From assembly GCF_949987535.1 (NCBI RefSeq), contig NC_080081.1, forward strand, positions 33,954,428 through 34,018,427: a stretch of 64,000 nucleotides of DNA, written 5' to 3'. A program made the position numbers and the translations under genes. This document shows positions 49,035-59,974 of the stretch, one piece after another. The stretch is from Balaenoptera acutorostrata (lineage: Eukaryota; Chordata; Mammalia; Artiodactyla; Balaenopteridae). The notes beneath the pieces are model-generated. The model saw nothing but the letters and a program-made list of their open reading frames with translations, was not told where the DNA came from and made no database searches. Numbering within the stretch: the first letter of the stretch is position 1; each line of letters starts with the position of its first letter.

Positions 49035-49200
49035 TGGCCTGGCCGACTGACACTGCGGCCCTGGGCGTGCGACTTAATTTTGCCGCACTGCAGATTCCTC
49101 ATCTGTAAGTGACAATAATTCACAACCATGACAACAGCTCTTTTGGACAATGATTGCACGTAAAGAGCACATTCTGGACACAAAGAAAATCTTCCATAAA
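49035..49200 (+). repeat. MIR SINE, sense
   Basis: 'ccctgggcgtgcgacttaat', 'gattcctcatctgtaagtg' and 'acaataattcacaaccatga' follow the MIR core order. Confidence 0.75.
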
Positions 49201-49254
49201 GGTCAGCTTTCATCCTAGGGCTTTTATTTTTAGGCAATCAATTTTTTCATGAGC

Positions 49255-49720
49255 ACCTTTAGTGCCAAGTGCTAAGCCTCCCAAAGAAATGAATGGTGTA
49301 ATTTTGGCCTTAATAATGTTTATAATTTTCTTGGGGGTATGAAATAAGCTTCTGGACTAAATGGTATCAACAAAACATGATACAAGTGCAGAGGAGGCAG
49401 TGACAAGTGGAGACAAGTGGAGATCACCTTGAAGAGATAAAAGACAGTCTTATGGAAGACATGTAATTGAACTGGTCTTGAAAACTGAGTAAGATTTTTT
49501 CTTTATAGGGCCTTCCAGGAAGGCATTGCAGAGCAGGAAGAAGCGCAGCAGTGAGACTAAGAATGGCAGTTCAGGGCATTGTGGGAGCAGGAGCTAGGTT
49601 GTTCTGACTAGTAGAAGCGTGCTTCCATGAATGGGAAAAATTGGCTAGAGGTATAGCTAAGGAACTTGATTGTGAAAGGAATTAGGAAGCTGAAACCTTG
49701 AAAGTGAGGTTGAGGAGTGT
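49255..49720 (-). repeat. L2-like LINE, antisense
   Basis: The order 'agtgccaagtgctaagcct', 'gaactggtcttgaaaactga', 'gggccttccaggaaggcatt' and 'gcagagcaggaagaagc' agrees with antisense L2-type repeats. It is highly diverged. Confidence 0.45.
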
Positions 49721-49984
49721 GAACTTGAAGGGGTGGGAATGAATATTTCTCTAACAACGTACCAGGAAGTTGTAGGCAGATTAATTAGAAGGAAAGAGAT
49801 ATTGGAGTACATTATATACTGCTTGATGAGGTAAAAAGGATTTGGTAGAATAAGAGTCTTGGTTATAAAATGGAAAAAGTAGCTATGAAAGATAACTTGA
49901 AGGATTAAGCAACCTTGAGTAGCAGAATTTTTATTTTGACACATAGCTATCATGAATTAACGTTATTGTTTCAAGAACTGGACT

Positions 49985-50085
49985 AACTGTTGTACACTTG
50001 TCATTTCTATTCATCTAATGACCTAGAGACAATTATTAGGGTTTTACAGATGAGGAACTAAAGACTAGGGAGATTAAGGGATTTT
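49985..50085 (-). repeat. MIR fragment, antisense
   Basis: 'gggttttacagatgaggaac' followed by 'taaagactagggagattaag' is the reverse MIR core. It is short. Confidence 0.6.
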
Positions 50086-50119
50086 TGGTTTTTTTCATTA
50101 AGGAATATTTGGTTTTTCC

Positions 50120-52850
50120 TCATTGCTAATGGTTACCTACTGCCGGCTCTTAGAATAGACCAAAATGCTTTTTTGACCCTCAAAATCTTAGAAGATTCAG
50201 GTGGTTTTTGGGAAATTAAACGTAGGATGTAGAGGTTACAACCACAACCCCAGGAGAGCTGGGCAATTTTATGATCCCCTGCTCCCTCTTGTGATTGGCC
50301 AGATCTTCCCTCTGGAGCTCCTTTCCTCTGACTGGTGACCACGAGGAGAGAACACCTCTGAGAGGTGATGTCAATGAATGTGGTTTGCAGAGCCTTTTCT
50401 TAATTACTTTTGTGGTCAAAGTTTAAATTATTTTATATTAGTAAATATATTGATAAAAATATATTGGTAAAAACATTATTTTATTGATAAAAATATTAAT
50501 AAGAATATATCTTAGGTAGTTGCCATTGGTTAGGTTACCTCCTTTATCTTAATCCTTTTCTATCTAAATGTGACAACTATTTTATAAGATTTAAAGATTC
50601 TTTTGATGGCAGGATACAACACCATGACACTTGGCTAGATGAAGACAGAACTTTTTGTTGCTTACAGCTCCAAACAAGAGAAGGCTGGGCAGAGACACAC
50701 AGGAGGTTGTACTGGGGACTAGGTAAGAGCAAGCAGCGGCTCTAGGGGGCAGCTTATGTGTGGTTCCCTGTTTTCAGTTCCCTGTGGATTGGCTAATTTG
50801 AAGAACTTTGGAGGTTCCAGAGCATAGGAGCTCTGCCTAGTTGTTCGGTACCTGGTGATTAAAGGAATCAGTGGTCCTGGAGTATGATTCCCATGCTAGA
50901 AGTGGTTGGGGTGTGGATTCAGCTCCTCAAAAGGGAAACTGACCGGCTTCCAGCCAGGACCTCAAAACTGGGTCAAGGCAACATTAAAAACAAAACCAAA
51001 ACTGTATTACAGCTACCACACTATTCAGTGCAGTTATGAACATTTATAACCCTTTTTATCTCCAGGCCAAGGTGAGGCCTCTCCTGCCTTCCAGCTGATT
51101 CTCTTTTGGGTAGAATTTCTTTTGGCAAATGTCCAATATGGATGTCCTGCTGTGTTCTCTTTTCTACTCTGTATGTCTGTCCCCATCTGTTTGTCTCTTT
51201 ACTTTTATTATTTAACTCCTATTTTCTCTCCCTTACAGCTTTGTCTACCCTTGATTCCATTATATTTCTCAGTATTGGGTTTAGAGAATAACTTTTCTGT
51301 CTCTAGGCATTAATTTTAAATGCAGGTAAGTTGAACACCTTAAGTTTCTTTTAAAAAAAAATTATTGCATTAAGTTACTTGATAGACTTTTTTCTGTCCA
51401 TTTAACTTTGATTTTAAAAGATGCTTTCTTATCTCTGACTAACATTATTTGAGGTTTAATTTCCAGATATTTTATCTTTTCTTTTCAATTAGTTATGTCT
51501 AATTAACCCAATCATAGATACATAGACATACATAGAAATCCCAAGAGTGTTAAACTAAATTTTTAATTTTTCTGGGCATTCAGCCCAGCTTGATTTAACT
51601 TTTTAACAAACCTCATTGTGTCCTAGATCTTATTTTAGAATAGGCGATTTATAATTACTAATTAGCTAGAGTAAGAAGATAAGGAAGATGATTAGCCTAT
51701 GAAAACTTTAGTTTTTCTTTTCCGAACAAAGATTGAAATCACAGCAATAAATATATGTAATGTAAACACGTTCCTGTATAGTAAAGCTCGTTTCCCCTTC
51801 AGTAGTCCAGACCTTCTTCATTATTACAAATGAATTAACCCTGTCAGAAAATTCAACCATCTCATTAGCCTACTAAATTTCATCTCTTATTTTCTGCTGA
51901 TCTCTATTCTTGAGCAGTGAGTTAGTTCTAACAGACTTACATTTAATTCACATTGTTTAGTTCTTATATCAGAGTGTTCCCATAATGTCAGACATGTTTT
52001 TTAAAGGAGAAAATGGGTATTCCACAAATACCTTTACTGAAGATGTCAAAAGTATTGCCTCAAAGCTAAGAGAATGTATTTCTCCAAAAATAACCCCTTC
52101 AAGCCTTGCTTAATTTTAGACTTAAAATTTATATAACTTTTATAGCAATTTTAGAAGGAGTACATATGGTGGGGTGCTGGGAAAAGTTAAAACCCCCGAA
52201 ACTCTGATTCATACCGTATGCTCATTTCTGTGGTATAAGTATTCCAACCTTGCCTGATTTCAAACTACCAGTGTGAAACCACTAAATGCAGAGTTTGAAA
52301 GAAATGCAAGGTAGCACATCGTTATAAACTATCTCCACCATACAGATATAATAGAGAAATAACATTAAGAGAGCAAATGATGAGTTTTGATTATTTAATC
52401 CCTTGGTTTCAAATATAAGTTATCTAATTGTGAATGTATGTCATTTAATTTTTCATAATGGCTATGTTTAGCAGCTGTTCACAAAATTCCTGAAAAATTA
52501 ACAGTCAATTCTGTGAGCTGATATAAGCCAGCTTCAGCACACCATTGAATCAGAGTGTTAATATATTTGAATGATGCCAGATACAGAAATGACAGATTTG
52601 TACATTTGTTTCTAGTTCTGCTTAAATGCTCAGAAAACACTCTCAGTGACTTGGACAAAGAAAGAGAACAGATAGATTAAGGAAAAAAGGAAACACAATT
52701 TAAATTAAGAAAAATGGAAGACATCTGGGAAGATAAAGGCACATCAGGAATCTAAGATGTGTGAATGAGATGAGAAGATTATAAGAGAATCTCTAGATAT
52801 TTTCTTTGCATTTAGTTCATCTCTAGCTCATGGGCTTATCATTAATAAAC
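50120..52850. other. Mostly unique DNA; LTR-like patch at 50590-51020
   Basis: No exon or RNA gene was recognised. The part 50590-51020 is GC-richer with CTCC/GGAG words and CA/TG-like edges, and could be an old LTR, but no family was recognised. The rest is AT-rich and featureless by eye. Confidence 0.35.
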
Positions 52851-52864
52851 TCAGAGAAATGCTG

Positions 52865-53265
52865 GAGTGTATTTCTCAGCTGATGTTGTGTTAACAAAAG
52901 GTCCCAAAATCTGAGTGGCTTACAGCTTAAAGGTTAATTTCTAACTCATATAGCATGTCCATGGTGGTTGGCTGTAGCTCTGCTGTATACCCTTCACATT
53001 CCAGGATCTAGGCAGATGGAGGACCCTTCATCTGGACCTTGTCTCATGGCAGAGGGAAAAGAGAGATGGATGAACACATGCTAGTTCCAACAATGACACT
53101 TATAACAGCTGATCATATTTTATTGGCCAAAGCAATGTACACAGCCATGCCTGAGTTCAACAGGGTGAAGTTATAAAATCTTCCCTCAAAGAGAAATGCC
53201 ACAGGGAGAGAGTTGTAGAGAGGAACAGCAAATACCTTGAACACAATATAATCTCCCATGTGGAG
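52865..53265 (-). mobile_element. MLT1-like LTR, antisense, diverged
   Basis: 'aaatctgagtggcttacag' and 'aggttaatttctaactcata' at the left, and 'ccatgcctgagttcaacagg' at the right, suggest an old MaLR-type LTR in reverse. Its right part (53118-53262) is repeated imperfectly at 53453-53602. Confidence 0.45.
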
Positions 53266-53289
53266 AGAGAGGATCAAAAAGATGACTAA

Positions 53290-53900
53290 TTGTTGTAGCA
53301 GAGAATGGTGGGTTCACCAACAACGTGTTCTCTTCTTTTTCCTGATGGTAGAGCTAGACATTGTTTGGCCTCCCTTAAAGGTAAGAGTGGACACATGACT
53401 GAGTCTGACCAAAGCCAGAGTTGTTTAACCAGAGTTGTCACCTCTGCTTACCTTTTATTGATCAAATCAAGTCCATGGCCGTGCTTGAGTTCAACAGAGT
53501 GAAGATATACAATTGTCCTCTAAGAGGGGCGCCAAAAGGTAGAGCATCCCAGGGTGGGGCAGTGAATATTTTGGACAATAATACAGTCTATTACGTGAAG
53601 AATGGAAAAGGTGCCAAAAGATATTGTGTCAGGGGCTGCCGGTGTGCTAGTGATCCCTTCTCTCTTTCCCATCTGCCAGCTAACTGGAAAGGGTGCCAAG
53701 GACCAAGTAGAGAGTAAATCCCCAAGATGGAAGTACCTGAGTCCTTGAAGGATGAGGTGGAGCAAGTCCTCCCCTCCACATTGAACTGGGACATGAATGG
53801 GGGATAAACTCTCATACTTGAAGCCACCAAAATTTCAGGTGATTTTGTCGTTGCCACAGAATAACCTAGTTTATCTCGATAAATACAAGTTGCTGTAGAT
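53290..53900 (+). repeat. Ancient LTR- or LINE-end-like repeat interrupted by a second MLT1-like piece
   Basis: The outer parts 53290-53452 ('gactgagtctgaccaaagcc') and 53611-53900 ('ggatgaggtggagcaagtcc', 'gataaactctcatacttgaa', 'gccacagaataacctag') look like one sense element. The inner part 53453-53605 resembles 53118-53262. Family names were not resolved. The frames here are incidental. Confidence 0.4.
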
Positions 53901-53952
53901 ATCATAAGTTAATATATATGATGTCAGCCCTTGGAAAAGGTATTTTGAGCAC

Positions 53953-55034
53953 TGTGGTAGGCTGAAAAATTACACCCTCCAAAACATTTATGTCCTAATT
54001 CCTGAAATCTATGAATATTACCTTATATTAAAACATGGTCTATTCATCTGTCAGTGGACATTCGACAGATGAACAGATAAAGAAGATGTGGCACATATAT
54101 ACAATGAACTATTACTCAGCCATAAAAAAGAAATGAAATTGAGTTATTTGTAGCGAGGTGGATGGACCTAGAGTCTGTCATACAGAGTGAAGTAAGTCAG
54201 AAAGAGAAAAACAAATACCCTATGCGAAGGCATATATGTGGAATCTTAAAAAAATGGTATTGATGAACCTAATGTCAGGGCAGGAATAAAGATGCAGACA
54301 TAGAGAATGGACTTGAGGACATGGTTGGGGGGAAGGGTAAGCTGGGACAAAGTGAGAGAGTGGCATGGACATATATACACTACCAAATGTAAAATAGATA
54401 GCTAGTGGGAAGCAGCAGCATAGCACAGGGAGATCAGCTCGGGGCTTTGCGATGACTTAGAGGGGTGGGATAGGGAGAGTGGGAGGGAGGCTCAAGAGGG
54501 AGGGGATATGGGGATATATGCATGCATATAGTTGATTCACTTTGTTGCACAACAGAAACTAGCAAAGCATTGTGAAGCAATTATACTCCAATAAAGATGT
54601 ATAAAAAAATGGTCTAAAAAAACCCAAAAAAGAAACAGGGTCTAGGCAGAAGTGATTAAGGTAAGGATGTTGAGATGACGTGATTATCCTGGATTATCAG
54701 GGTGGCCCTAAAGGCAATCACATGTATCCTCATAAGAAGAGGGATATTTGAACACAGACAGAAGAGGAGAAGGTGCTATGAAGACAGAGGCAGAGATTGG
54801 AGGGATGTGGGCACAAGCCAAGGAGTGCCAGCATCACTAGAAGCTGGAAGAGGCAAGGGGTGGATTCTTCCCTAGAGCCTCTGGAAGGAGCACAGCCCTG
54901 CAGATACCTTGATTCCAGCTCAGTGATACTGATTGAGGACTTCTGGTCTCCAGACTATGAGAGAATAAGTTTCTATTGTTTAAAGCTACCACATTTGTGG
55001 TAATATGTTACAGCAGTCACAGGAAACTGGTACA
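53953..55034 (+). mobile_element. MLT1 MaLR LTR, sense, split by an L1
   Basis: The left part, 53953-54042, starts tgtggtaggctgaaaaat. The right part, 54617-55034, has 'gtgattatcctggattatca', 'tagaagctggaagaggcaag' and 'ctagagcctctggaaggagc', and ends 'aggaaactggtaca'. Together they form a nearly complete MLT1C/D-like LTR. Flanking agcac (53948-53952) and agtac (55035-55039) fit a decayed 5-bp TSD. The L1 at 54043-54608 is younger. Confidence 0.85.
54043..54608 (+). mobile_element. 5'-truncated L1 inserted in an MLT1 LTR, with inverted 5' tip
   Basis: Sense L1 sequence runs from the ORF2 C-terminal region ('agataaagaagatgtggcac') through the 3' UTR to AATAAA (about 54590) and a short A-rich tail. 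Direct repeat atggtcta lies at 54035-54042 and 54609-54616. The first 20 bases are a reversed copy of the following L1 bases: arms ttcatctgtc (54043-54052) and gacagatgaa (54064-54073). The 3' UTR closely matches the full-length L1 at 26.2-26.65 kb, so they share a subfamily. Confidence 0.9.
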
Positions 55035-55439
55035 AGTACCAAGATTAAGTGATGACAGGGAACCAAGTGCCAATGCTCAGCTTCAACAAGGGTATGTCCC
55101 AAGGAAAGCAACCAGGGAGGTGCTGGATATAAAACTTCAATGACTCAGAAGTCATGCAATTGATAAACTGAATTCATATCGTTGTAAACCATCCTAAAGT
55201 TTGGGAGCAGGAATAAAGATCATCAATTACCTTGTTGAAAATCTCCAGCATCCTAAGTCTGCATATACAAAGTAACCTGAGACTTGAAGATATTATGAGA
55301 CTTGCTCCCAATTAAACAGCTTAGCCTTAAAATTAGTGCTAGAATACAATTTTCCTAACCCCCAATCCTCAAGGGTATCAAAACTGCAAAAACAAAGCTA
55401 AGGGTGTGTGTGTGTCTATTGGTTACTGTGATGAGTCAT

Positions 55440-55900
55440 CACATCCTCTTCAGGACTGAAGTAGTCACTCCTCAGGGGCTGAGTATTGGCAACAGACACC
55501 TTACAGCCCCATGTGCCTTCCCTGCATCTGACTGGTCCGTGTGATGGTACAAAGTCCTACTCCCCTTGCCCCAAGGTAGGAAAACTCTGAAGATCCATCC
55601 CAGTTTCCAGGCACCCCATGAGATGCCCAGGGCCTTTGTTGTGACCATATCACAGCCCATATTCCCCTCTTGTTCCTTCCCCTTCTTCCTTCACTCCTCT
55701 GCAAGTGTTGATTCCTGACAGCACTCCCTCACAGACTCCTTCTATCCTAGCATCCACCTCAGAGTCTGCTTCCCAGGGAACATGACCTGTGACATCCATG
55801 AAGGATGTGGGCAAGAAATTAAATGCATTCTTCATGCCTTCAAAGGGTAGAACTAGGACCAACAAGAAGATGTCCTGGGGAAGAACATCTAAGTTTAATA
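55440..55900. repeat. Possible ancient LTR or LINE 3' end, unresolved
   Basis: Words such as 'ttgattcctgacagcactcc' and 'cagagtctgcttcccaggga' followed by 'acatgacctgtgaca' resemble an old interspersed repeat end, but I could not name it. The overlapping minus-strand frames (55472-55865) are unsupported. Confidence 0.3.
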
Positions 55901-56034
55901 TAATCAGGAACTTTCTGCCAATTATATCTGTTCAAAATGAAGCAAGAGAACTTCTAAAGTGGTGATCCCCTGATATCCATTTTTGGACATTATTATCTGT
56001 CAAACATATTTCACAAAAGACGGCTGCATTGTAC

Positions 56035-56780
56035 GTTAGTTTTTTCAGCAAGTATTCATTGAACACCCACTATTGGCCAGGGACTGCTTTAGGTACTGGG
56101 TGTATAGCAATAAACAAAAAAGGCCCAGTTCCTGCCAAGATGGAGTTTATATTGTAATGGAAGGAGATAGATAGACAAGGAACACCTGGACAAGAAAGTA
56201 CACATCCTAATTTCTGATGGTAAGTTTTATGAAGGAAATAAAGATGATAATGTTAGAGAGTGGAAAGTGGGTAAGGGGGATGAGCTAGAGTCATGCCTGA
56301 GTCCACTTGGTCTGCTATCACAAAATACTATCGATTGGGTGGTTTATGAACAACTGAAATTTATTTCTCACAGTTCTGGAGGCTGGAAGTCCAAGATCAA
56401 GGCGCCAGCATGGTCAAGAGAGGGCTCTCTTCTTGGCTAACAGCGAGCGTCTTCTTGCTGTCTCCTCACATGGTAGAAGGGGCTTGAAAGCTCTCTGGGG
56501 CCTCTTTGATAAAAACACTAATCGCATTCATGAGCGCTCCACCCTCATGACCTAAGCACCTTCCAAAAGCCTGACCTTTAGGAGTTAGGATTTCAACAAA
56601 TGAATTTTGCGGGGACACAAACATTCAGACCATAGCAGGGGGTCTGAGGTGGTCTCTGAGGAAAAGATTTGAACTGAAATCTGAGTGATGAGAAATCCAT
56701 ACAAAGATCTCAGAGAAGAGTGCCGTTGGCAAGAGAAACATGTTTAAATGCCTTCAGAAAGGACCAAGCCTGGTGCTAAT
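56035..56780 (-). repeat. L2-like LINE, antisense, split by a MaLR LTR
   Basis: The left part, 56040-56297, begins 'tattcattgaacacccacta' and 'ttggccagggactgctttag', and has 'caagatggagtttatattg', the antisense L2 order. The right part, 56640-56780, continues with 'gaggtggtctctgaggaaaa' and 'tgaactgaaatctgagtgat'. The MaLR LTR at 56298-56637 interrupts it. Confidence 0.65.
56298..56637 (-). mobile_element. MaLR (MLT1/MST-like) LTR, antisense
   Basis: It opens near 'tgagtccacttggtctgcta' and continues 'cagttctggaggctggaagt', 'tcctcacatggtagaaggg' and 'accctcatgacctaagcacc', ending 'acacaaacattcagaccata'. This is a complete-looking LTR of about 340 bp on the minus strand, inserted into an L2. 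Confidence 0.85.
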
Positions 56781-56939
56781 CACTAAGATCCCTTCAAAGT
56801 AAAGGGGTGCTCTTGTATTGTGAGGCTCTTCCTGAGGTGCAGTTGTGGAGGTGCACTGGGGCAGGCGACAAATCATCCAGGGAGAGTCGGCAGTGAAGGC
56901 GAAGAAGGCCAGCTTCACCCTTGCTTCTTGGACTCTCCT

Positions 56940-57359
56940 CCTGATCTTCCTCTCTACTCTCTCTTAGTCATTCCCCAACATTCCAGACTCTGCCATCACA
57001 GTAATAACAACAGCCTGGTAATCTCATACTTAAACATACCACTTTCCGAGAAGCCCTCCTATCTGAGACACTGCTTCCTATTCCACTGAGTTAATAGAAT
57101 CCGTCCAAAGAGAACTTCCCTACCTCCTACCACTATAGCCACCACCAGATCTGGGTTCATTGGCTTTGTTCTCTTTCCTGTGACTATGGATGGACTCTCC
57201 ATTCTCCTGGAAAACACTACCCCCTCCATGTGTTTACTCTTTTCTACCCAAAACACTGGCACAGCAATTCTCTCCTCTTCTGTAATGAGTGTTTTCCTTT
57301 TCTCCTGGACCTCTTCCTTCAGCATTGAAAAGTGCTGCATTCCCACCTATATTAAAATA
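56940..57359 (+). repeat. L2 LINE, sense (segment 1 of 3)
   Basis: Pyrimidine-rich sequence includes 'ctcctgatcttcctctctac', 'actatggatggactctccat' and 'acaccccctccatg'-like words typical of the L2 coding region. Frames 56820-57449 across it are not intact. It continues after the L1 insertion at 58040. Segment joining is inferred from order and orientation. Confidence 0.5.
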
Positions 57360-57368
57360 CCTTCTCTT

Positions 57369-57488
57369 AACTATAATTTGAAAAGATACATGCACCCCAA
57401 TGTTCACAGCAGCACTATTTACAATAGCCAAGGCATGAAAGCAACCTAAGTGTCCGTCAACAGAAGAATGGATAAAGAAGATGTGGTA

Positions 57489-57544
<56 letters not shown>

Positions 57545-58024
57545 GGTATATTACTTAGCCATAAAAAAGAATGAAATAATACCATTTGCAGCAACATGGA
57601 TGCTAGAGATTATCATACTAAGTGAAGCAAATCAGACAAAGATAAATATCATATGATATTGCTTACATGTGGAATCTAAAATATGATACAAATGAACTTA
57701 GTTAACAAAACAGAAATAGACCCACAGACATAGAAAACAAACTTATGGTTACCAAAGGGGAAAGGAGGGGAGAGATAAATTAGGAGTTTGGGATTAACAT
57801 ATACACACTACTATATATAAAACAGATGATCAACAAGGACCTACTGTATAGTACAGGGAGCTATACCCAATATTTTGTAATAACCTATAAGGGAAAAGAA
57901 TCTGAAAAAGAATATGTATGTATATAAAACTGAATCACTGTGCTGTACACCTGAAACGAACAGAACATTGTAAATCAACTGTACTTCAATTTAAAAAATA
58001 AATAAAACAGAAACAAAAAACCCC
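57369..58024 (+). mobile_element. 5'-truncated L1, sense, inserted in L2
   Basis: It starts 'aactataatttgaaaagata', with ORF2 C-terminal remnants ('tttacaatagccaaggcatg', 'gaatggataaagaagatgtg') and a 3' UTR ('tgctgtacacctgaaacga', 'cttcaatttaaaaaataaat'). Flanks share ccttctctt (57360-57368 and 58030-58038) within A-rich context. The 3' UTR differs from that of the 19-26 kb L1 and fits an older subfamily. It contains the CA repeat at 57499. Confidence 0.85.
57499..57542. repeat. (CA)22 microsatellite
   Basis: Twenty-two uninterrupted CA dinucleotides follow 'catatata'. The repeat lies inside the L1, where the usual sequence has a short TA/CA run. Perfect arrays of this length are generally polymorphic. 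Confidence 0.97.
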
Positions 58025-58039
58025 AAAACCCTTCTCTTG

Positions 58040-59015
58040 GCCCCAATTTCCTTTTGAAGATACTCCTCTGAAGCCCTTTACTATAAAACTCCATAAAAGT
58101 ATGGTCTATATTCTCTCCCTCCAACTTCTCTTTTCTCATCCTCCCTTGAACAATGGGGCTTCCCACCTCCTCACCCCAAACACACAGACACCAACTCTAT
58201 TTCTGTTTGCCAATGCTGCTCAATCCGGATAGACAATTTTTTAGTTCTACTCTTCCTTGACTTTTCAGGACCATTTAATAAAGACCATTGCTTCTCCTCA
58301 TTGAAATACTTTTTCACTGGGCTTCCAGGACTCTATGTGCTCCTGGTTACCTCTCTACTCTCTGGCCCTAGTCTCTTAGCTCTGGGTTTGCCCAGGGACT
58401 AGACTTTGGACTCCATCTTTTCTCTATGTTTTCCTCTTGATATTTCCTTTATGCACATGACTTTAAATATCATCAATATGTAGACAACTTCTAAATACAT
58501 TTTAGCCTAATTTTTCCACTGAAGTCCAACTGCCTTTGCAGCATCTCTACTTGGACACCTAATAAGATTCTCAAAACCTAACTTTTTCAGTACTAAACTA
58601 TTTTCCCTGCAACGTGCTCCACCTTCATCTCAACGAAATCATGCTCGACTTCTCCTTTACTCTCACATCCCACATTCCATATAATGGCAAATCCTGTGGG
58701 CTTACCTTCAAAGTATAGTTAGGATCTGACCAATTCTCAATACCTTCTCTGCTCCTGTCCTGATCTGAGACACCATCTTCCTCTGGAGGACTGCATTAGC
58801 CTCCTACATTTATCACTGAGTATGCCCTTGTCCCACAGCAGCAACTAGGGGTCCTCTAAAAAAAGGTCAGGTCATATCACTGTTGGAGAAGTACCTTCAA
58901 TTCTTCCCATTTCACTCAGGCAAGGCCAAAATGGTTATAATGGTGTATTTGGGCCTTACCTGATCTAGTCCCCAGTTACATTTCTGACCTCATCTCCACA
59001 TACTCTGTACTGACT
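58040..59015 (+). repeat. L2 LINE, sense, reverse transcriptase region (segment 2 of 3)
   Basis: Words in L2 order: 'catgactttaaatatcatca' and 'atatgtagacaacttctaaa' (decayed Y-A-D-D area), 'tctacttggacacctaataa', 'aggtcaggtcatatcactgt' and 'ttacctgatctagtccccag'. L2 encodes an endonuclease-reverse transcriptase, but here all frames are broken. Confidence 0.7.
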
Positions 59016-59021
59016 CTTGAC

Positions 59022-59545
59022 TGAAAAAATTGCACAGCCTAAAAGTTGAGAATTATGTTCTATTCAGCAGACTTTCTGAGGAATTAAGCCCAGAAGACAG
59101 CCTCAGATAGCTTGGAGGGACCGCTCAGAAGAGGTAAGGGAGGAGCCAGGATATATAGGAGTTTCTGCAACAAAGACCAGGTAGTCAGAACATCAAAAGA
59201 TTACTGTTAATTAAAGAAAATCAGACATCTCAAGTTCATGGACTTAGCACCTTTCTACATATGCGAGAATGCAAGGGTCTGGGCTCATCGAAATGATTCC
59301 TTTGATATGCACCATAACTACCTAGGGCCAGTATCCTGCTTTTCTCCATCCTGAGTCCCCTCAGGGTGCACAGTCGGGGCAACTGCAGTGACTGCCGGTT
59401 TGGTGGTTGGCAGCCTGTTTGTTTCCATCCTGATTTCCTTCAGGGCTCACCATCCGGGTGGCTGTAGTGGCTTGATGGTTTGATGACTGCAACATCCTTT
59501 GTTTACTAATATGACAGGTGATATTTTTCATCCACATTACTAACC
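59022..59545 (-). mobile_element. ERV-related LTR or internal fragment inserted in L2, tentative
   Basis: Mixed-GC sequence interrupts the L2. It has TATA-like 'ggagccaggatatataggag' and two imperfect copies of a roughly 79-bp unit (59345-59423 and 59424-59502), each beginning tccatcctga and carrying gcag/ggtttggtgg-like words. I recall this as a retroviral-type repeat of ungulates, but the class and orientation are not certain. No clean TSD was found. Confidence 0.45.
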
Positions 59546-59725
59546 TTGATTCTGCCACACCAGTCTCTTTGCTGTTACACGGACACGTTATCACACATCT
59601 CCTCATGGCCTTTGTTCCTGCTATTCCCACTAGCTCTTCCCCAGACAGAGTGTGGAACATCATGTCACCTTTCTCACGCAATTAAGCAAATGCTACTTTC
59701 TCAGTGGGGCCTTTTTGGTCTGCTT
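59546..59725 (+). repeat. L2 LINE, sense (segment 3 of 3)
   Basis: 'acaccagtctctttgctgtt', 'ctcatggcctttgttcctgc' and 'tactttctcagtggggcctt' continue the L2 3' region exactly where segment 2 stopped, showing the intervening block is an insertion. Confidence 0.65.
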
Positions 59726-59769
59726 CATTAATTAATTAATTAATTTATTTATTTTCAATAATATGGCTA

Positions 59770-59970
59770 ACACTAATACTGCTTTTACTATGTGCTAGGC
59801 ATTGTGCTAAATATATTACAAATATTAATTCATTTAATCATCACACTAACCCTGTGAGTCAGTATTATTATTATCTCCATTTTACAAATCAGAACCCTGA
59901 GGTGCAGAGAAGGTAAGTAGTTCACTCGACATCACAGAGCTGCAGTGTAGGGAATCCAAGATTCATGGTA
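59770..59970 (-). repeat. MIR SINE, antisense
   Basis: 'tactatgtgctaggcattgt', 'taatcatcacactaaccctg', 'ctccattttacaaatcagaa' and 'atcacagagctgcagtg' are the reverse MIR core in order. Confidence 0.85.
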
Positions 59971-59974
59971 GAGC

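Noticed and set aside
57234..57656. Frames containing long TH or CV repeats
   Set aside because: They are translations of the CA microsatellite.
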